From NCBI RefSeq assembly GCF_024721155.1, contig NZ_JAHVAP010000004.1:529474-593473 (forward strand): a stretch of DNA of 64,000 nt, read 5' to 3'. Of the stretch, positions 11,001 to 19,136 are shown piece by piece (the first letter of the stretch is position 1; each line of letters opens with the position of its first letter). This DNA comes from Mucilaginibacter phenanthrenivorans (lineage in GTDB: Bacteria; Bacteroidota; Bacteroidia; Sphingobacteriales; Sphingobacteriaceae). Below the pieces are notes generated by a model. It was not told the origin of the DNA and ran no database searches. It was given only the letters and a program-made list of their open reading frames with translations. Made by a program: the position numbers and the translations under genes.

Positions 11001-11397
11001 AAACCGTAATTTTTGTTATGCTTTGTGCAGGTATATCCTTTTTGTTTACAACAATGGTTTTGTTTTCGATGGTATAGGTAAACGGCTGATTTTTGAAGCA
11101 TTGTGCCAGCGCATCCTCAAGCGTCGCATTATTTAGTTGCAGGGTAACGGGTGCTGCCGTTTCTACATCTTTGTAGCGGTAGAAAAACCCATACCCGCTT
11201 TGCTTTTCGATAGCCGAAAACACTTTGCGAATGGGTGAAGACTTTACGTTTAATGTGATGGTTTGCGAAAAACTTTTGGCGCTTAACTGCAAACAGCCAA
11301 TTATAATTAATAGTACTGTTATCCTCATAATCAAAAACAGTTGTTGAATTGTTTTTTTTGTGGCAATAAAAATTTTACCACTAGCGTTTAATGTCAT
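8023..11397 (-). CDS. SusC/RagA TonB-dependent transporter with STN domain
   Basis: This 1124-residue outer-membrane importer starts with a signal sequence (hydrophobic core IMRITVLLIIIGCLQ). It is followed by a secretin/TonB short N-terminal (STN) domain at about 50-105 and a carboxypeptidase-regulatory-like domain at about 130-215. The TonB plug (ATGAVGSVK region, then DDPLYVIDGFPV and STAIYGSRGSNGVILITTK) and a 22-strand barrel ending in an aromatic residue complete it. The STN domain signals to a FecR-type anti-sigma factor, and such a gene lies directly upstream. A later start at MRITVLL is possible. It forms the uptake complex with the SusD product. Confidence 0.96.
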   Translation of the reverse strand: MTLNASGKIFIATKKTIQQLFLIMRITVLLIIIGCLQLSAKSFSQTITLNVKSSPIRKVFSAIEKQSGYGFFYRYKDVETAAPVTLQLNNATLEDALAQCFKNQPFTYTIENKTIVVNKKDIPAQSITKITVSGTVYDNTHLPLPGVNVRIKGTTDGTVTGTDGKYSLTADDNATLVFSFIGYKTQEIAVNKKSAIDITLQEDNTEMKEVVVIGYGNQERKDVTGAVGSVKMANIKEIKAASIDLKLAGQLAGVTVNQVTGTPGGGVSINIRGAGSIGAGDDPLYVIDGFPVSPGFDQYSNPLSTINPDDVENISVLKDAASTAIYGSRGSNGVILITTKRAKKGESSITVNTSTGVQSILSQSKLKMMTAAQFAQWRTEAIQDANKVNGTNDPIPAAYRNPAALGKGTDWFDAVTRTAPMQNYDVTVANGTEKVRSLFSAGYFDQRGTVLNTGFQRYSLKTAIDADLIKNLTVGLSLAPTYSLRNLQQTDGHFDSGVLSQALLESPLTPVKQPDGSYTNVVGSPGTFQNANPVSQLVNTTNKYSQFRTLANIYADWKIVSGLDIKSTFGIDYQNSTGDYFRPSFLGGFNVPNRDGQQVKTAASFNSSSTLNWLNENSINYKKTWGDHTLTVLADYSIQQEINHNRLTYGTGFADDAIRSVNAATIITASAGDEEWRLLSVIGRVNYAYKDKYLLSASIRRDGSSRFAPGHNWGTFPSVSAGWRISEESFFPKTEFIDEVKFTGSYGLAGNNAIPEYAYASPVGPTNYTFNGTLAPGSSLLQLGNVDLGWETTKQLDIGMDISLVKGRVYLIAEYYNRYTQRLLQGISVPIVSGYDFATANVGNVRNRGWEFTLTTKNIVGTGFNWTSDFNISFNRNKVLDLGTTPNIKEAPLNDNATSITQVGLPMGQFYGYIFDGIFKTQAEAAKWGLNAGNIKYKDINHDGVIDGNDQTIVGNPWPQFTFGFNNHFAYKNFDMQIVTAGSVGGHVFDVYKQFTTNLDGVFNVEQSVIDRWRSASKPGAGLLPTTVSNTNLARDEFPSYWVESNSYLAVKNIDLGYNFKTKFSKNFRVYISAQNAILITGYKGGNPEVGIDTGDGNRSLSPNVNFNAYPVSAVYTVGCNVTF

Positions 11398-11456
11398 AAC
11401 TTTGAATGTTTTGGTTTATATTTCTATTGATGATAGCGTAAACCCATCCATTTTTT

Positions 11457-11490
11457 AAAACCGGAGGGTGTTGCAGCACCCGCCGGTTTT
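11457..11490. terminator. Rho-independent terminator between fecR and susC
   Basis: AAAACCGG-A-GGGTG and CACCC-G-CCGGTTTT form a 14-bp stem with one internal mismatch and a 6-base loop, flanked by T/A runs on both sides. It lies 100 bases past the fecR stop codon and about 60 bases before the susC start, so susC probably has its own, sigma-factor-dependent promoter. Confidence 0.75.
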
Positions 11491-11592
11491 TTCATTTTGG
11501 GATAAGGGATTCAGGGAGAGTATTATTTATGACTTTGTCGGTGTTTTTTCATAGCAAGGGATTTAATGGCTTTTAATTACTTATTGCGTTTT

Positions 11593-12750
11593 TCAGGGCG
11601 TTACAATTATATTTTTGTTTTCAATTTTAAAGTGCACATGACTCAGTTCGAGTATCCGCAGCACCTGCGACAGCTTTACGCCTCGCTCAATTCTACCCAC
11701 AAATTCATCGTCCGGAATTTTACCTTCGTAAGTAACCTTTGTATCATACCAGCGTGATAGCTGCGCCATTATTTCCTGTATGTTTGAGCGGTCGAACTCA
11801 AAATAGCCGTTCTTCCAGGCTATGGCCAGGTCGGTGTCAACATCAACAACCTTAATTTGCCCGTTTTTATTTACCATACCCTGCTGACCGGGTTTTAAAA
11901 CATTGCTTGCCTGCCCGATAGATAACTTTACAGAACCTTCCAGCAACGTAGTCTTCACAGCAGCTTCGTCATTATAGGCCATAATGTTAAAATGTGTGCC
12001 TAAAACCTTTACCTGCATATCATTCACCTTAACAATAAACGGCATGGCCGCATTTTTTGCTACTTCAAAATAAGCCTCTCCGGTAAGCTCAACTATACGT
12101 TGACTGCCTTTAAACGCAGTTGGATATTTTATTGAGGATTCTGAATTCAGCCAAACTTTGGTGCCATCAGCCAGTAAAACCTGGTATTGACCACCTGCCT
12201 TTGTGGTCATGGTATTATACATGTTCTCATCGGCAGTAGTACTTTTTACACCATCGGCAGCATATACTATCTGCCCGTCCTTTTCCTTCTTTATGCTAAT
12301 TTTCCCGTTTTGGGTCAAAATGCCGTTTTTTGCAGAATCAAGTACATAGGTTGCACCATTGCTTAGGGTAAGTGTGGCCTTGTTGCCGCCGGGATTAACA
12401 TCATGCGTAACAGCGGGTTTGTTAACAGCCACCTGGTTTTGCTGCTGCCTGTGCATTATGCAATACATAATAGTGCTGGCGGCGGCTAAAAATATAGCCG
12501 CAGCAGCAACGTGCTTTAGCACAGGTATAGAGAATATTTTGCGCTTTTTATTATTTGATTGAGCAACTGCGTTTTGCAACCTGCTTAGCATTTTATCTTC
12601 AAGCTGTTGTTTTGCGCCAAACACATCATTATCCCACTCCGCGTCCGACTGGAAGCTGTCGAAAAAATTCAGCAGCAACTGTTCCTCCTCAACGGACGCG
12701 TTGCCCGCTAAATACTTATCGATAAGCTGACGGAATTCTTGCTGGTTCAA
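11593..12750 (-). CDS. FecR-family anti-sigma factor
   Basis: The 385-residue single-pass inner-membrane protein has a cytoplasmic N-terminal segment (FRQLIDKYLAGNASVEEE) that would bind the sigma factor. A transmembrane helix lies at about residues 98-116 (VAAAAIFLAAASTIMYCIM). The periplasmic FecR domain contains LADGTKVWLNSESSIKYP and AYFEVAKNAAMPFIVK, and a C-terminal DUF4974-like domain (DTKVTYEGKIPDDEFVG) ends the protein. It senses the SusC STN domain and releases an ECF sigma factor. The likely partner at 15.7-16.3 kb is on the same strand but about 3 kb away, which is unusual because the two are normally adjacent. Confidence 0.93.
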   Translation of the reverse strand: MNQQEFRQLIDKYLAGNASVEEEQLLLNFFDSFQSDAEWDNDVFGAKQQLEDKMLSRLQNAVAQSNNKKRKIFSIPVLKHVAAAAIFLAAASTIMYCIMHRQQQNQVAVNKPAVTHDVNPGGNKATLTLSNGATYVLDSAKNGILTQNGKISIKKEKDGQIVYAADGVKSTTADENMYNTMTTKAGGQYQVLLADGTKVWLNSESSIKYPTAFKGSQRIVELTGEAYFEVAKNAAMPFIVKVNDMQVKVLGTHFNIMAYNDEAAVKTTLLEGSVKLSIGQASNVLKPGQQGMVNKNGQIKVVDVDTDLAIAWKNGYFEFDRSNIQEIMAQLSRWYDTKVTYEGKIPDDEFVGRIERGVKLSQVLRILELSHVHFKIENKNIIVTP

Positions 12751-12841
12751 AACTAATTTCGTTTTATAAGGAGAGTAAAAATTAAGGGCTATCCCCTATG
12801 GGGATGGAAAATATTTTTTGAAGCGTGATGTTTGTTGTACA

Positions 12842-13018
12842 GACTTTGCCGTTTTGATTTTGATCTCCGCTATGATATCAGCTCCTTCAGCACATTGGGC
12901 CATGCAGAAGTGGCTGGAAAACTATCCATTCCGGATTGCGATGGATGCATGGGTATTCTTGCTGGCGGCAGTATTTGTGTTATTTATAATTTTTTATCGT
13001 ATTGAGGTAATTCAACAA
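12842..13018 (+). pseudogene. C-terminal remnant of a MacB/FtsX-type ABC permease
   Basis: The plus strand encodes about 59 residues: a hydrophobic segment, then WAMQKWLENYPFRI and DAWVFLLAAVF. This closely matches the last transmembrane region of the MacB/FtsX permeases abundant in Sphingobacteriaceae (pattern W-x-x-x-x-W-L-x-x-[FY]-x-[FY]-R-I ... W-x-F). No upstream permease portion is present in any nearby frame. The remnant overlaps the 3' end of the convergent lipoprotein gene by about 39 bases. It marks an old rearrangement between the sigma and anti-sigma genes. Confidence 0.65.
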
Positions 13019-14089
13019 ATAAGGCCGCTTTTTTTTACTGATCATCATTTTTTGATATTTAGTATAATAAGCATTTATAGCCAGCAACTCGTTATCATTA
13101 AGGTAATATGACAGTATTTGCGCCTGGTTAATTTTCGTGCCGGTAAAGTCAGGCTGCAACGTTTTGGTTTGCTTATTCCAACTATATTTTACAACAGTTG
13201 AATCGTTCACAATCATTGGCCTGTTATTGTACGACACCGAATCGAAATCACCAGGCTCGGTTGTATCAGGCAGTGTTTGATGATATACCATCTTAATGGT
13301 TAGCGGAATTGTCCGTTTAACTGTCGACTCAAACCATAACTCCCGAAGACCCCATGGCGATGGCTGCAGCAGGTTGGTATTTTCAGGGATATTTAAAACA
13401 GGTATCAGTTGGTCGCCGTCATATTTATAAAAGAAGTATTGGTTCCACCAAATCCCGCTGCCACTGTTAAATTCAATCATTCGGTAAACTATCGTATTAC
13501 CATCGCCTGCAGGATAATATTTAATATCATCATCAAAGTATTTACTATAGCCGTCCTGTTTGGCAATAATCCTGTTATCCCTAAAAAAATACAAGTCAGA
13601 CCCATTACAGTGTTCAGCATCGCTCACACGCACTGCAAATTGCCTTAATTTATCAAACGGAAAATATGATAAATGAACATATCCTTTTTTTACACTGTCA
13701 AGCAATCCGTTGGCATTACACGTACTGTCACCGCTCAATTCGCCGAAGATGGTCCGCGCTAACCGCGGTGTTATCATCTTGGCTTTGATAGCCTTTTTAA
13801 GCTGCTCAAAATCATTGGCCGGCACCAGCCGATTCATAGGTTTGGTGAAATTCTTAAATATCGAATCGACCCCAAAAGCCACCTTATCAGCTAGTGTCTT
13901 CTGCGCCAGGTGCCCTACACTATCTAAAAATGCTTCAAGTTGTTTGTCGGTATATTTCACGATTGCCTTTTCGGCAGGGGGTGACTTTTTTTCAACCTTT
14001 TTACGTACATCCTTTTTTACAGCGGATTTAGGTTTATTATTACAGCTTAACAATGTCAGGATAAAAAATATCCCGTAGAAAGTCTTCAT
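12980..14089 (-). CDS. Uncharacterised lipoprotein
   Basis: The 369-residue protein starts with a short signal and lipobox LLSC (Cys at about residue 16). A Lys-rich linker follows, then a globular region with a STGSGIWWNQYFF-like aromatic patch (actual residues NSGSGIWWNQYFFYKYDG) in the middle. I recognise no family. Its C-terminal codons overlap the ABC-permease remnant read from the other strand. It sits inside the stretch that separates the sigma factor from FecR and has no co-directional partner nearby, so its role is unknown. Coding is supported by length, signal peptide and normal codon composition. Confidence 0.8.
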   Translation of the reverse strand: MKTFYGIFFILTLLSCNNKPKSAVKKDVRKKVEKKSPPAEKAIVKYTDKQLEAFLDSVGHLAQKTLADKVAFGVDSIFKNFTKPMNRLVPANDFEQLKKAIKAKMITPRLARTIFGELSGDSTCNANGLLDSVKKGYVHLSYFPFDKLRQFAVRVSDAEHCNGSDLYFFRDNRIIAKQDGYSKYFDDDIKYYPAGDGNTIVYRMIEFNSGSGIWWNQYFFYKYDGDQLIPVLNIPENTNLLQPSPWGLRELWFESTVKRTIPLTIKMVYHQTLPDTTEPGDFDSVSYNNRPMIVNDSTVVKYSWNKQTKTLQPDFTGTKINQAQILSYYLNDNELLAINAYYTKYQKMMISKKKRPYLLNYLNTIKNYK

Positions 14090-14180
14090 TCTTGGATGGT
14101 CCGGGGAGTAAGATCGGCTCTTTAAATTTACTTTTTTTTTCGTTGATATTTACAAATTTTAGTGTGATTTCATGTATTTT

Positions 14181-14212
14181 TCCGTCGGTTCAAGCGTGCT
14201 TGAACCGACGGA
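14181..14212. repeat. 15-bp perfect palindrome
   Basis: TCCGTCGGTTCAAGC and its exact complement are separated by only two bases. It is not followed by a clear U-run on either strand, so it is not a standard terminator. It overlaps the end of a degenerate minus-strand coding fragment. Confidence 0.6.
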
Positions 14213-14300
14213 CTTGGTTATACGGCCACCATTTACTTGCCTCGGCTTTTAATTCTATAGGGGTAGTAAATTCGCCGTTCTCAATTTCAGCATTTCCCTT
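14190..14300 (-). pseudogene. Possible remnant coding fragment
   Basis: A 36-codon minus-strand frame without a start codon reads protein-like sequence, including FTTPIELKAEASKWWPYN and ending VRRFKHA-stop, with the stop inside the palindrome at 14181-14212. The tryptophan pair and acidic/basic pattern look like the end of a real protein, but I cannot name it. It may be a decayed mobile-element gene or chance. Confidence 0.25.
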
Positions 14301-14374
14301 TCAGCATGTAACCTGTTTCCAAATCTTATCGTCACAGTAAAAAAAACGATAAGATAAAAACTTGCTCATACATT

Positions 14375-14863
14375 ATGGAAACTAAAAAAAATACCCTTTT
14401 CTGTATACTACTAATGTTAATCCTTGCTTCGGCATGCAGCACGCCTGCTAAGCAAGTATATACGCGCCCTGCCTACAAACCGGAATCAAAGGAACTCTAC
14501 GACGAGATCGTCCGAATGGATAGTATTTGGGAAGATTCCTATAATCACTGCAAGATGGATGTGCAGGATCAACTGCTATCGGATGACATCGAATTTTTTC
14601 ATGACCAGGGCGGTTTGCTCACTTCAAAAGCAAAGCTGGTGGAAGCCTATAAGAACAATATTTGCGGAAAAGTTACCCGCGAGCTGTTGAAGGGCAGTAT
14701 TGAAGTTTACCCGATTAAAGATTATGGCGCAGTCGAAATGGGCTATCACCGGTTTCATAGTATTCATGACACCGGCCCAAATTCAAAATTTGCCCGTTTC
14801 GTACATACCTGGAAAAGGGTGAACGGCACCTGGAAAATTACGCGTGTGATCAGCCTGCACTAA
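14375..14863 (+). CDS. NTF2-like DUF4440 lipoprotein
   Basis: The 162-residue protein has a lipoprotein signal with lipobox SAC (Cys at about residue 21), then a single NTF2-like fold. The SnoaL/DUF4440 pattern is clear: an N-terminal helix with the MDSIWEDSYNHCKMD region, LLSDDIEFFHDQGG, and the C-terminal FVHTWKRVNGTWKITRVIS. Proteins of this fold bind small molecules or act as minor enzymes or immunity proteins; the exact role is not known. Upstream, the inverted repeat TCTTATCGT/ACGATAAGA (14324-14353) lies just before the start and may be regulatory. Two more proteins of this fold occur in the window. Confidence 0.85.
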   Translation: METKKNTLFCILLMLILASACSTPAKQVYTRPAYKPESKELYDEIVRMDSIWEDSYNHCKMDVQDQLLSDDIEFFHDQGGLLTSKAKLVEAYKNNICGKVTRELLKGSIEVYPIKDYGAVEMGYHRFHSIHDTGPNSKFARFVHTWKRVNGTWKITRVISLH

Positions 14864-15014
14864 TTGACGGGTTTGTTGTTTAAAAAGTTGATTGCCTGTG
14901 ATCTTAAATATTTGAGATTTATGATTTAATTTTAATATTTGAAATAACGTCGGCCATTGGCAACTTAAGAATAGGTTATCAAGCATGGCGACAAAATAGC
15001 CAAAGAAAGAAATC

Positions 15015-15680
15015 ATGAAGCTTCTTCTTACTTCCGCCGGTATCAGCAACACGAGCATCCATAACGCCCTTGTTGAACTCCTGGGCAAACCGGTTGCCGA
15101 GGCAAGCGCCCTTTTCGTGCCCACCGCGATATACGGGATAAAAGGCGGCGCTGATATAATACGGAGGGTGATCCGCGGGTCATTAGGCGACCCTTTCTGC
15201 GAATTGGGGTGGAAGTCACTGGGGTTGCTGGAGCTAACCGCGTTGCCCAGCATCAAACGAGAGCTTTGGATTCCCATGCTGCAGGAGACAGACGCCTTGC
15301 TGGTGGGAGGTGGTGACTGCCAGTACCTGTGCTACTGGATGCAGCAATCCGGATTGACTGACTTATTGCCGTCGCTGCTGCGCAAAACGGTGTACGTGGG
15401 CCTGAGCGCCGGGAGCATGATAATGACCCGTTTTGGAACCACCTACGGTAACCATGTCCTGCCGGCCGAAACGGATAAATCGCTGAACCTGGTTGATCTT
15501 GCCATACATCCGCACCTGGATCATGAATGGTTTCCGGAGAATTCACTAGCCAGCATAGAGAAGCTGGCTGCTACCATACCAGTCCCGTCATACGCGATTG
15601 ACGATCAGACCGCCATAAAAGTGACCGATGGCGCCGTTGAAGTCATCTCCGAAGGACATTGGAAGCTGTTTACTCCTTAA
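15015..15680 (+). CDS. Peptidase S51 (dipeptidase E-like)
   Basis: The 221-residue cytoplasmic protein matches the peptidase E fold. The nucleophile elbow is GLSAGS (Ser131), preceded by the glycine-rich DALLVGGGD segment, and HPHLDHEW follows. Peptidase E cleaves Asp-X dipeptides; cyanophycinase is in the same superfamily but is longer and has a different context. No signal peptide is visible. The gene is free-standing on the plus strand, converging on the sigma-factor gene. Confidence 0.88.
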   Translation: MKLLLTSAGISNTSIHNALVELLGKPVAEASALFVPTAIYGIKGGADIIRRVIRGSLGDPFCELGWKSLGLLELTALPSIKRELWIPMLQETDALLVGGGDCQYLCYWMQQSGLTDLLPSLLRKTVYVGLSAGSMIMTRFGTTYGNHVLPAETDKSLNLVDLAIHPHLDHEWFPENSLASIEKLAATIPVPSYAIDDQTAIKVTDGAVEVISEGHWKLFTP

Positions 15681-15701
15681 GCTTGATAGTGAAACGAAAG
15701 G

Positions 15702-16274
15702 CTATCTTAGCAAAAAATAAACAATAGCGGCAATAACTGTGGTGGTTAACGACGTGCGCAAATGTCGCAATGCTTTTGTTATTTGGTTTTCTACTGTTTT
15801 GGGGGATATGTTAAGCCGCTCGGCAATTTGTTTGTGCGACAGTTGTTCCTCGCGACTTAACTTATAAACTTCCCGGCATTTTTCGGGCAATTGGTTTACT
15901 ACTGAATTTATCTGGCCTATCAGTTCCTTGTACTCAATGTTATGATAGGTTTCCGGCGTTTGCAGCCGTTCTAACAAATTATCATAAATATCGGCCCTAA
16001 CCGCACCTGATTTAATCTGCCGGTAAACCTCGTACCTGATTGACGCATACAGGTACGCTTTTAACGATACGTTGATTTCGATAGCATGGCGATTATTCCA
16101 TAGTTTTATAAAAAGCTCCTGGATTATATCCTCGCAGGCCTGCTGATCCTTCAGGATATTATGGGCCGAGACATACAGCATTTGCCAGTATTTTTTGTAG
16201 ATAATTGACAACGCAATATCATCATCGTGTTTTAAACGATCAATTAATTCGCTATCAATCAAATGGTCCGGCAT
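15702..16274 (-). CDS. ECF RNA polymerase sigma factor (FecI/SusC-associated type)
   Basis: The 190-residue sigma-70 factor has region 2 (SIIYKKYWQMLYVSAHNIL, then CEDIIQELFIKLW) and region 4 with a helix-turn-helix (LSHKQIAERLNISPKTVENQ). It carries the short hydrophobic C-terminal tail seen in many Bacteroidota ECF factors. Factors of this group are controlled by FecR anti-sigma proteins and turn on susCD loci. The FecR gene at 11.6-12.75 kb, same strand, is the likely partner. A DUF4440 gene, a peptidase gene, a lipoprotein and a permease fragment lie between them. Confidence 0.93.
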   Translation of the reverse strand: MPDHLIDSELIDRLKHDDDIALSIIYKKYWQMLYVSAHNILKDQQACEDIIQELFIKLWNNRHAIEINVSLKAYLYASIRYEVYRQIKSGAVRADIYDNLLERLQTPETYHNIEYKELIGQINSVVNQLPEKCREVYKLSREEQLSHKQIAERLNISPKTVENQITKALRHLRTSLTTTVIAAIVYFLLR

Positions 16275-16372
16275 ATAAAACGAATATAAAAAATATGCTC
16301 AATATTCTGTATGGTTTTGTAATAATACATTATTTTGTTACGACTAATGAAAATTAAGGTTAAATTATTAAC

Positions 16373-16990
16373 CTATAATAAATTACCCCTTAGTGTCTTA
16401 ACCGGGTTGCCGCGCTCCAGCGAATGGTGTTGCAGCCATTTGCTTTGCTGCTGCTCAACCAGTTGCCCGGTTTGCCGGGCCAGCACTTTTCCTTCTAACC
16501 TGCTTAAACATAATTTTTTATTTTCCAGCTGCGACCGGCTATCCATAGCGAACACCTGTATACCCGACGGCAAATGCAAACCTCTTACCGCCGTCTCAAC
16601 CTTGTTAACGTTTTGCCCGCCCGGCCCCGACGCCCTGGTGGTTTCAAGCTTTACATCCTTTAAATCCCACTTAGGCAGTTCTTTAACATCGAAAACCGCC
16701 ACCCCTGCAAACCAGTTTTTGCGCTTATGATTTTTTCGGAACGGGCTTGGGCCTATCCATTGAATAGTGCCCTGCCATTCGGCAATCAAAACCTGCAAAT
16801 CGTCGCCCTGCGCCGTTAATGTTGCTGATAATAATGTATCAGGATATTCACCTTTTATAGTTTCCAATACTTCAATTTGTATTCCCTGTTGCTTTGCCTG
16901 CTTTAACAGCATTTGCAGCACAAGGGCAACAACCCGGCAACATTCTGCCAGGCCCTTGCCTGCTGTAATTTGTATAATTACCTTTTTCAT
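16373..16990 (-). CDS. prfH: Peptide chain release factor homologue PrfH
   Basis: The 205-residue protein is a short release factor: it lacks the stop-codon-reading domain 2/4 of RF1/RF2 but keeps domain 3 with GGQ at residues 124-126 in [14 protein letters not shown], and the following [10 protein letters not shown]. The family (RF-H) hydrolyses peptidyl-tRNA on ribosomes whose 16S rRNA has been cut at the decoding centre, clearing them so that RtcB can religate the rRNA. It begins four bases after the rtcB stop codon, so the two are surely co-transcribed. It is the last gene of a three-gene operon. Confidence 0.95.
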   Translation of the reverse strand: MKKVIIQITAGKGLAECCRVVALVLQMLLKQAKQQGIQIEVLETIKGEYPDTLLSATLTAQGDDLQVLIAEWQGTIQWIGPSPFRKNHKRKNWFAGVAVFDVKELPKWDLKDVKLETTRASGPGGQNVNKVETAVRGLHLPSGIQVFAMDSRSQLENKKLCLSRLEGKVLARQTGQLVEQQQSKWLQHHSLERGNPVKTLRGNLL

Positions 16991-16994
16991 TGTT

Positions 16995-18395
16995 TTAATC
17001 CTTGTTCATTCTTGAAATCCTCGGGAAAAACTTCCCCTCAATGTTTACCAACTCTCTTTGTGCCTGCATCACTGTTTCAATATCCTTATAAGCCTGCGGG
17101 TTTTCTTCAACACTGCCGCCAATAAGGGTTACATCAGCATTCGCCAACAGCTTTTTCATCCCGGAAACAGTCATGTTATCCTTTGCCTTTTGCCTGCTCA
17201 TAGCACGCCCGGCGCCATGCGATGCAGAGAATAGTGCATTATCAGTACCCTTGCCGCTTACTATATAAGCAGGCGTGGTAATACTACCCGGAATAATACC
17301 CAGTTCGTTTGTGTGTGCCGGCGTAGCGCCCTTACGGTGAACGATGACTTCCCTGCCATCCGCCAGCGTGTCCTTCCAGGCAAAATTATGGTGGTTTTCA
17401 ATCACCATGATTGATTTTAAACCCAGTGCCTTTAACAGGTTGGCGTGGATCCGCTCATGACAGGCCCTCGCGTAATCACCTGCTAAAGTCATGGTGAGCC
17501 AATACTCTTGTCCGGCTTCGCTGTTCATATCGAGCCAGGCCAGCTGTTGCGCATGGCGCGGAAGCTTGCAGGTATTCATAGCAACCTGCGTGTAGTACTT
17601 GGCTATTGCGGCGCCCACCCCCCTGCTGCCGGAATGAGAAAGTAATGCCGCGTACTTTTTGCCGGGCAAGCCCAGCGTGTTATTTTCTGCAAGTTCAATT
17701 TCGCCGAACTCCACAAAGTGGTTGCCGCTACCTGATGTACCTAATTGTCTTACGGCCTTGCTTCGCAACTGTTTCAGGAAAGGGATTTGTCCAAACACAG
17801 CACTATCCAAAATTTCATGCTCCTGCCTTACGTCCAATCCGCCCTCCATCCCGAAATGGGTGTGGTTTCTTAAGGCCTGGTTCAGCTTGTAATCGTAACG
17901 TTTAATAAACGTGTCGCTTTCATCAATAATGGTGAGCGCCATGCGGCAGCCAATATCCATACCCACGGCATAAGGGATCACTGCATTATCAGCAGCCAGC
18001 ACGCCGCCAATCGGCAGGCCAAAGCCCATGTGCGCATCGGGCATTAAAGCTCCCTGAACACTTACGGGCAGCAGCATCGCCAAATCCATTTGTTTTTTAG
18101 CTACGGCTTCAATGTCCTTACCGCCATAAATTTTATATGGTGCAGGCGTTGCCATCAGCTCAAAAGCTTTAAACTGGGGCTCAGCTACTTTACCAATTAT
18201 TTTCCCGGCTATCTTTCCTGCAACTTCGTCCTGCAAGTATTCTTCCGGGTTGTTTTTAATCTCCGTTAGCAAGTCGATCAATTGATCATTGCTATGGTGC
18301 TTAAAATGTTTCGAGGCTATGCCCAATACCAGGCTTATCAATTGGTTATTGGTGTAGCCTATTTTTGTCAGATCTTTTGTTTTTAAATTGCCCAT
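16995..18395 (-). CDS. rtcB: RtcB-family RNA ligase, PrfH-associated type
   Basis: The 466-residue RNA 3'-phosphate ligase has the RtcB landmarks: metal-binding Cys150 in [19 protein letters not shown] (Asn225, His226), HHNFAW (335-340) and the guanylylated His393 in [10 protein letters not shown]. It joins a 2',3'-cyclic phosphate or 3'-phosphate end to a 5'-OH using GTP. Here the usual DIGCGM is DIGCRM, an Arg next to the metal ligand, as might suit a PrfH-linked paralogue specialised for nicked rRNA. It starts 15 bases after the unknown upstream gene and ends four bases before prfH. Confidence 0.95.
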   Translation of the reverse strand: MGNLKTKDLTKIGYTNNQLISLVLGIASKHFKHHSNDQLIDLLTEIKNNPEEYLQDEVAGKIAGKIIGKVAEPQFKAFELMATPAPYKIYGGKDIEAVAKKQMDLAMLLPVSVQGALMPDAHMGFGLPIGGVLAADNAVIPYAVGMDIGCRMALTIIDESDTFIKRYDYKLNQALRNHTHFGMEGGLDVRQEHEILDSAVFGQIPFLKQLRSKAVRQLGTSGSGNHFVEFGEIELAENNTLGLPGKKYAALLSHSGSRGVGAAIAKYYTQVAMNTCKLPRHAQQLAWLDMNSEAGQEYWLTMTLAGDYARACHERIHANLLKALGLKSIMVIENHHNFAWKDTLADGREVIVHRKGATPAHTNELGIIPGSITTPAYIVSGKGTDNALFSASHGAGRAMSRQKAKDNMTVSGMKKLLANADVTLIGGSVEENPQAYKDIETVMQAQRELVNIEGKFFPRISRMNKD

Positions 18396-18410
18396 GTGGG
18401 TTTATGTTTT

Positions 18411-19136
18411 TTAATCCAGGTACGCCTCTTTGTTGGTATACCTGGGTTGGTTTTTTAATTTGTTAACATATTTCGGTTGTTCAAAAGGGATTATCTTCCA
18501 GTATTTATAACAATTGCCCTTGTTTATCTTCGTGATTTTTGGCCACAAATAATACCGGGCAATCTTGTTATCAATAGCTTTTAACTCCTGTTCCAGCTGT
18601 TCATCAACCATTTTTGCTTCGTAAATAATGTGTGGCTTAACCGCCAACACAAAGCGCCATGAGTCGTTAAATAAGTAGGTTACTATTATTTTACTTCTTG
18701 ATGCCGACCATTCTTCATTGCGATAAAAACACTCTTTTTCAGCTTCGGTAAATTTTAACTTATCGCTTTGCCAGTCATTATCATATATAGGCCGCAAGGT
18801 TTGAGGCTGTTCTTCATAATGATAGCGTTGTTTCCGTCTTTTCCTTTTTTTAAAGCTGATATCCTTGTTATATTCAACGGTATTGATCTTATCCAATATT
18901 GCCTGGTAAAACATCGCTTTTTCGCTTTGCCGTACATCTTGCCGTAATACAAAAATCCGTTTCCATCCTTTTTGATAAGGATGTTCCAGGGGTATCATTG
19001 GTAGCTGTCGTTTTTGTTCTAAAAGAGAAGTTTGCAACCTATCCAGTTCAATCAATTGCTTATCGCGGTCTTTCTTAACGAGCCGTCTTTTTTGCCTCGC
19101 CGATTTTAAACGGTACGGCAACTCATGCAGGTCCAT
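18411..19136 (-). CDS. Uncharacterised basic protein, first gene of the rtcB-prfH operon
   Basis: The 241-residue protein has no signal or membrane segment. It is rich in Lys, Arg, Tyr and Trp. The N terminus (about 1-45) is a charged, probably coiled-coil segment, and a basic stretch (FKKRKRRKQRYHY) lies near residue 100. Later come ECFYRNEEWSASRSKI, a WRFVLAVKPHIIYEA segment and a second charged helix (about 170-195). I recognise no family. Fifteen bases separate it from rtcB on the same strand, so it is probably part of the same repair module. The basic, aromatic composition would fit rRNA or ribosome binding. That is inference. Confidence 0.82.
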   Translation of the reverse strand: MDLHELPYRLKSARQKRRLVKKDRDKQLIELDRLQTSLLEQKRQLPMIPLEHPYQKGWKRIFVLRQDVRQSEKAMFYQAILDKINTVEYNKDISFKKRKRRKQRYHYEEQPQTLRPIYDNDWQSDKLKFTEAEKECFYRNEEWSASRSKIIVTYLFNDSWRFVLAVKPHIIYEAKMVDEQLEQELKAIDNKIARYYLWPKITKINKGNCYKYWKIIPFEQPKYVNKLKNQPRYTNKEAYLD

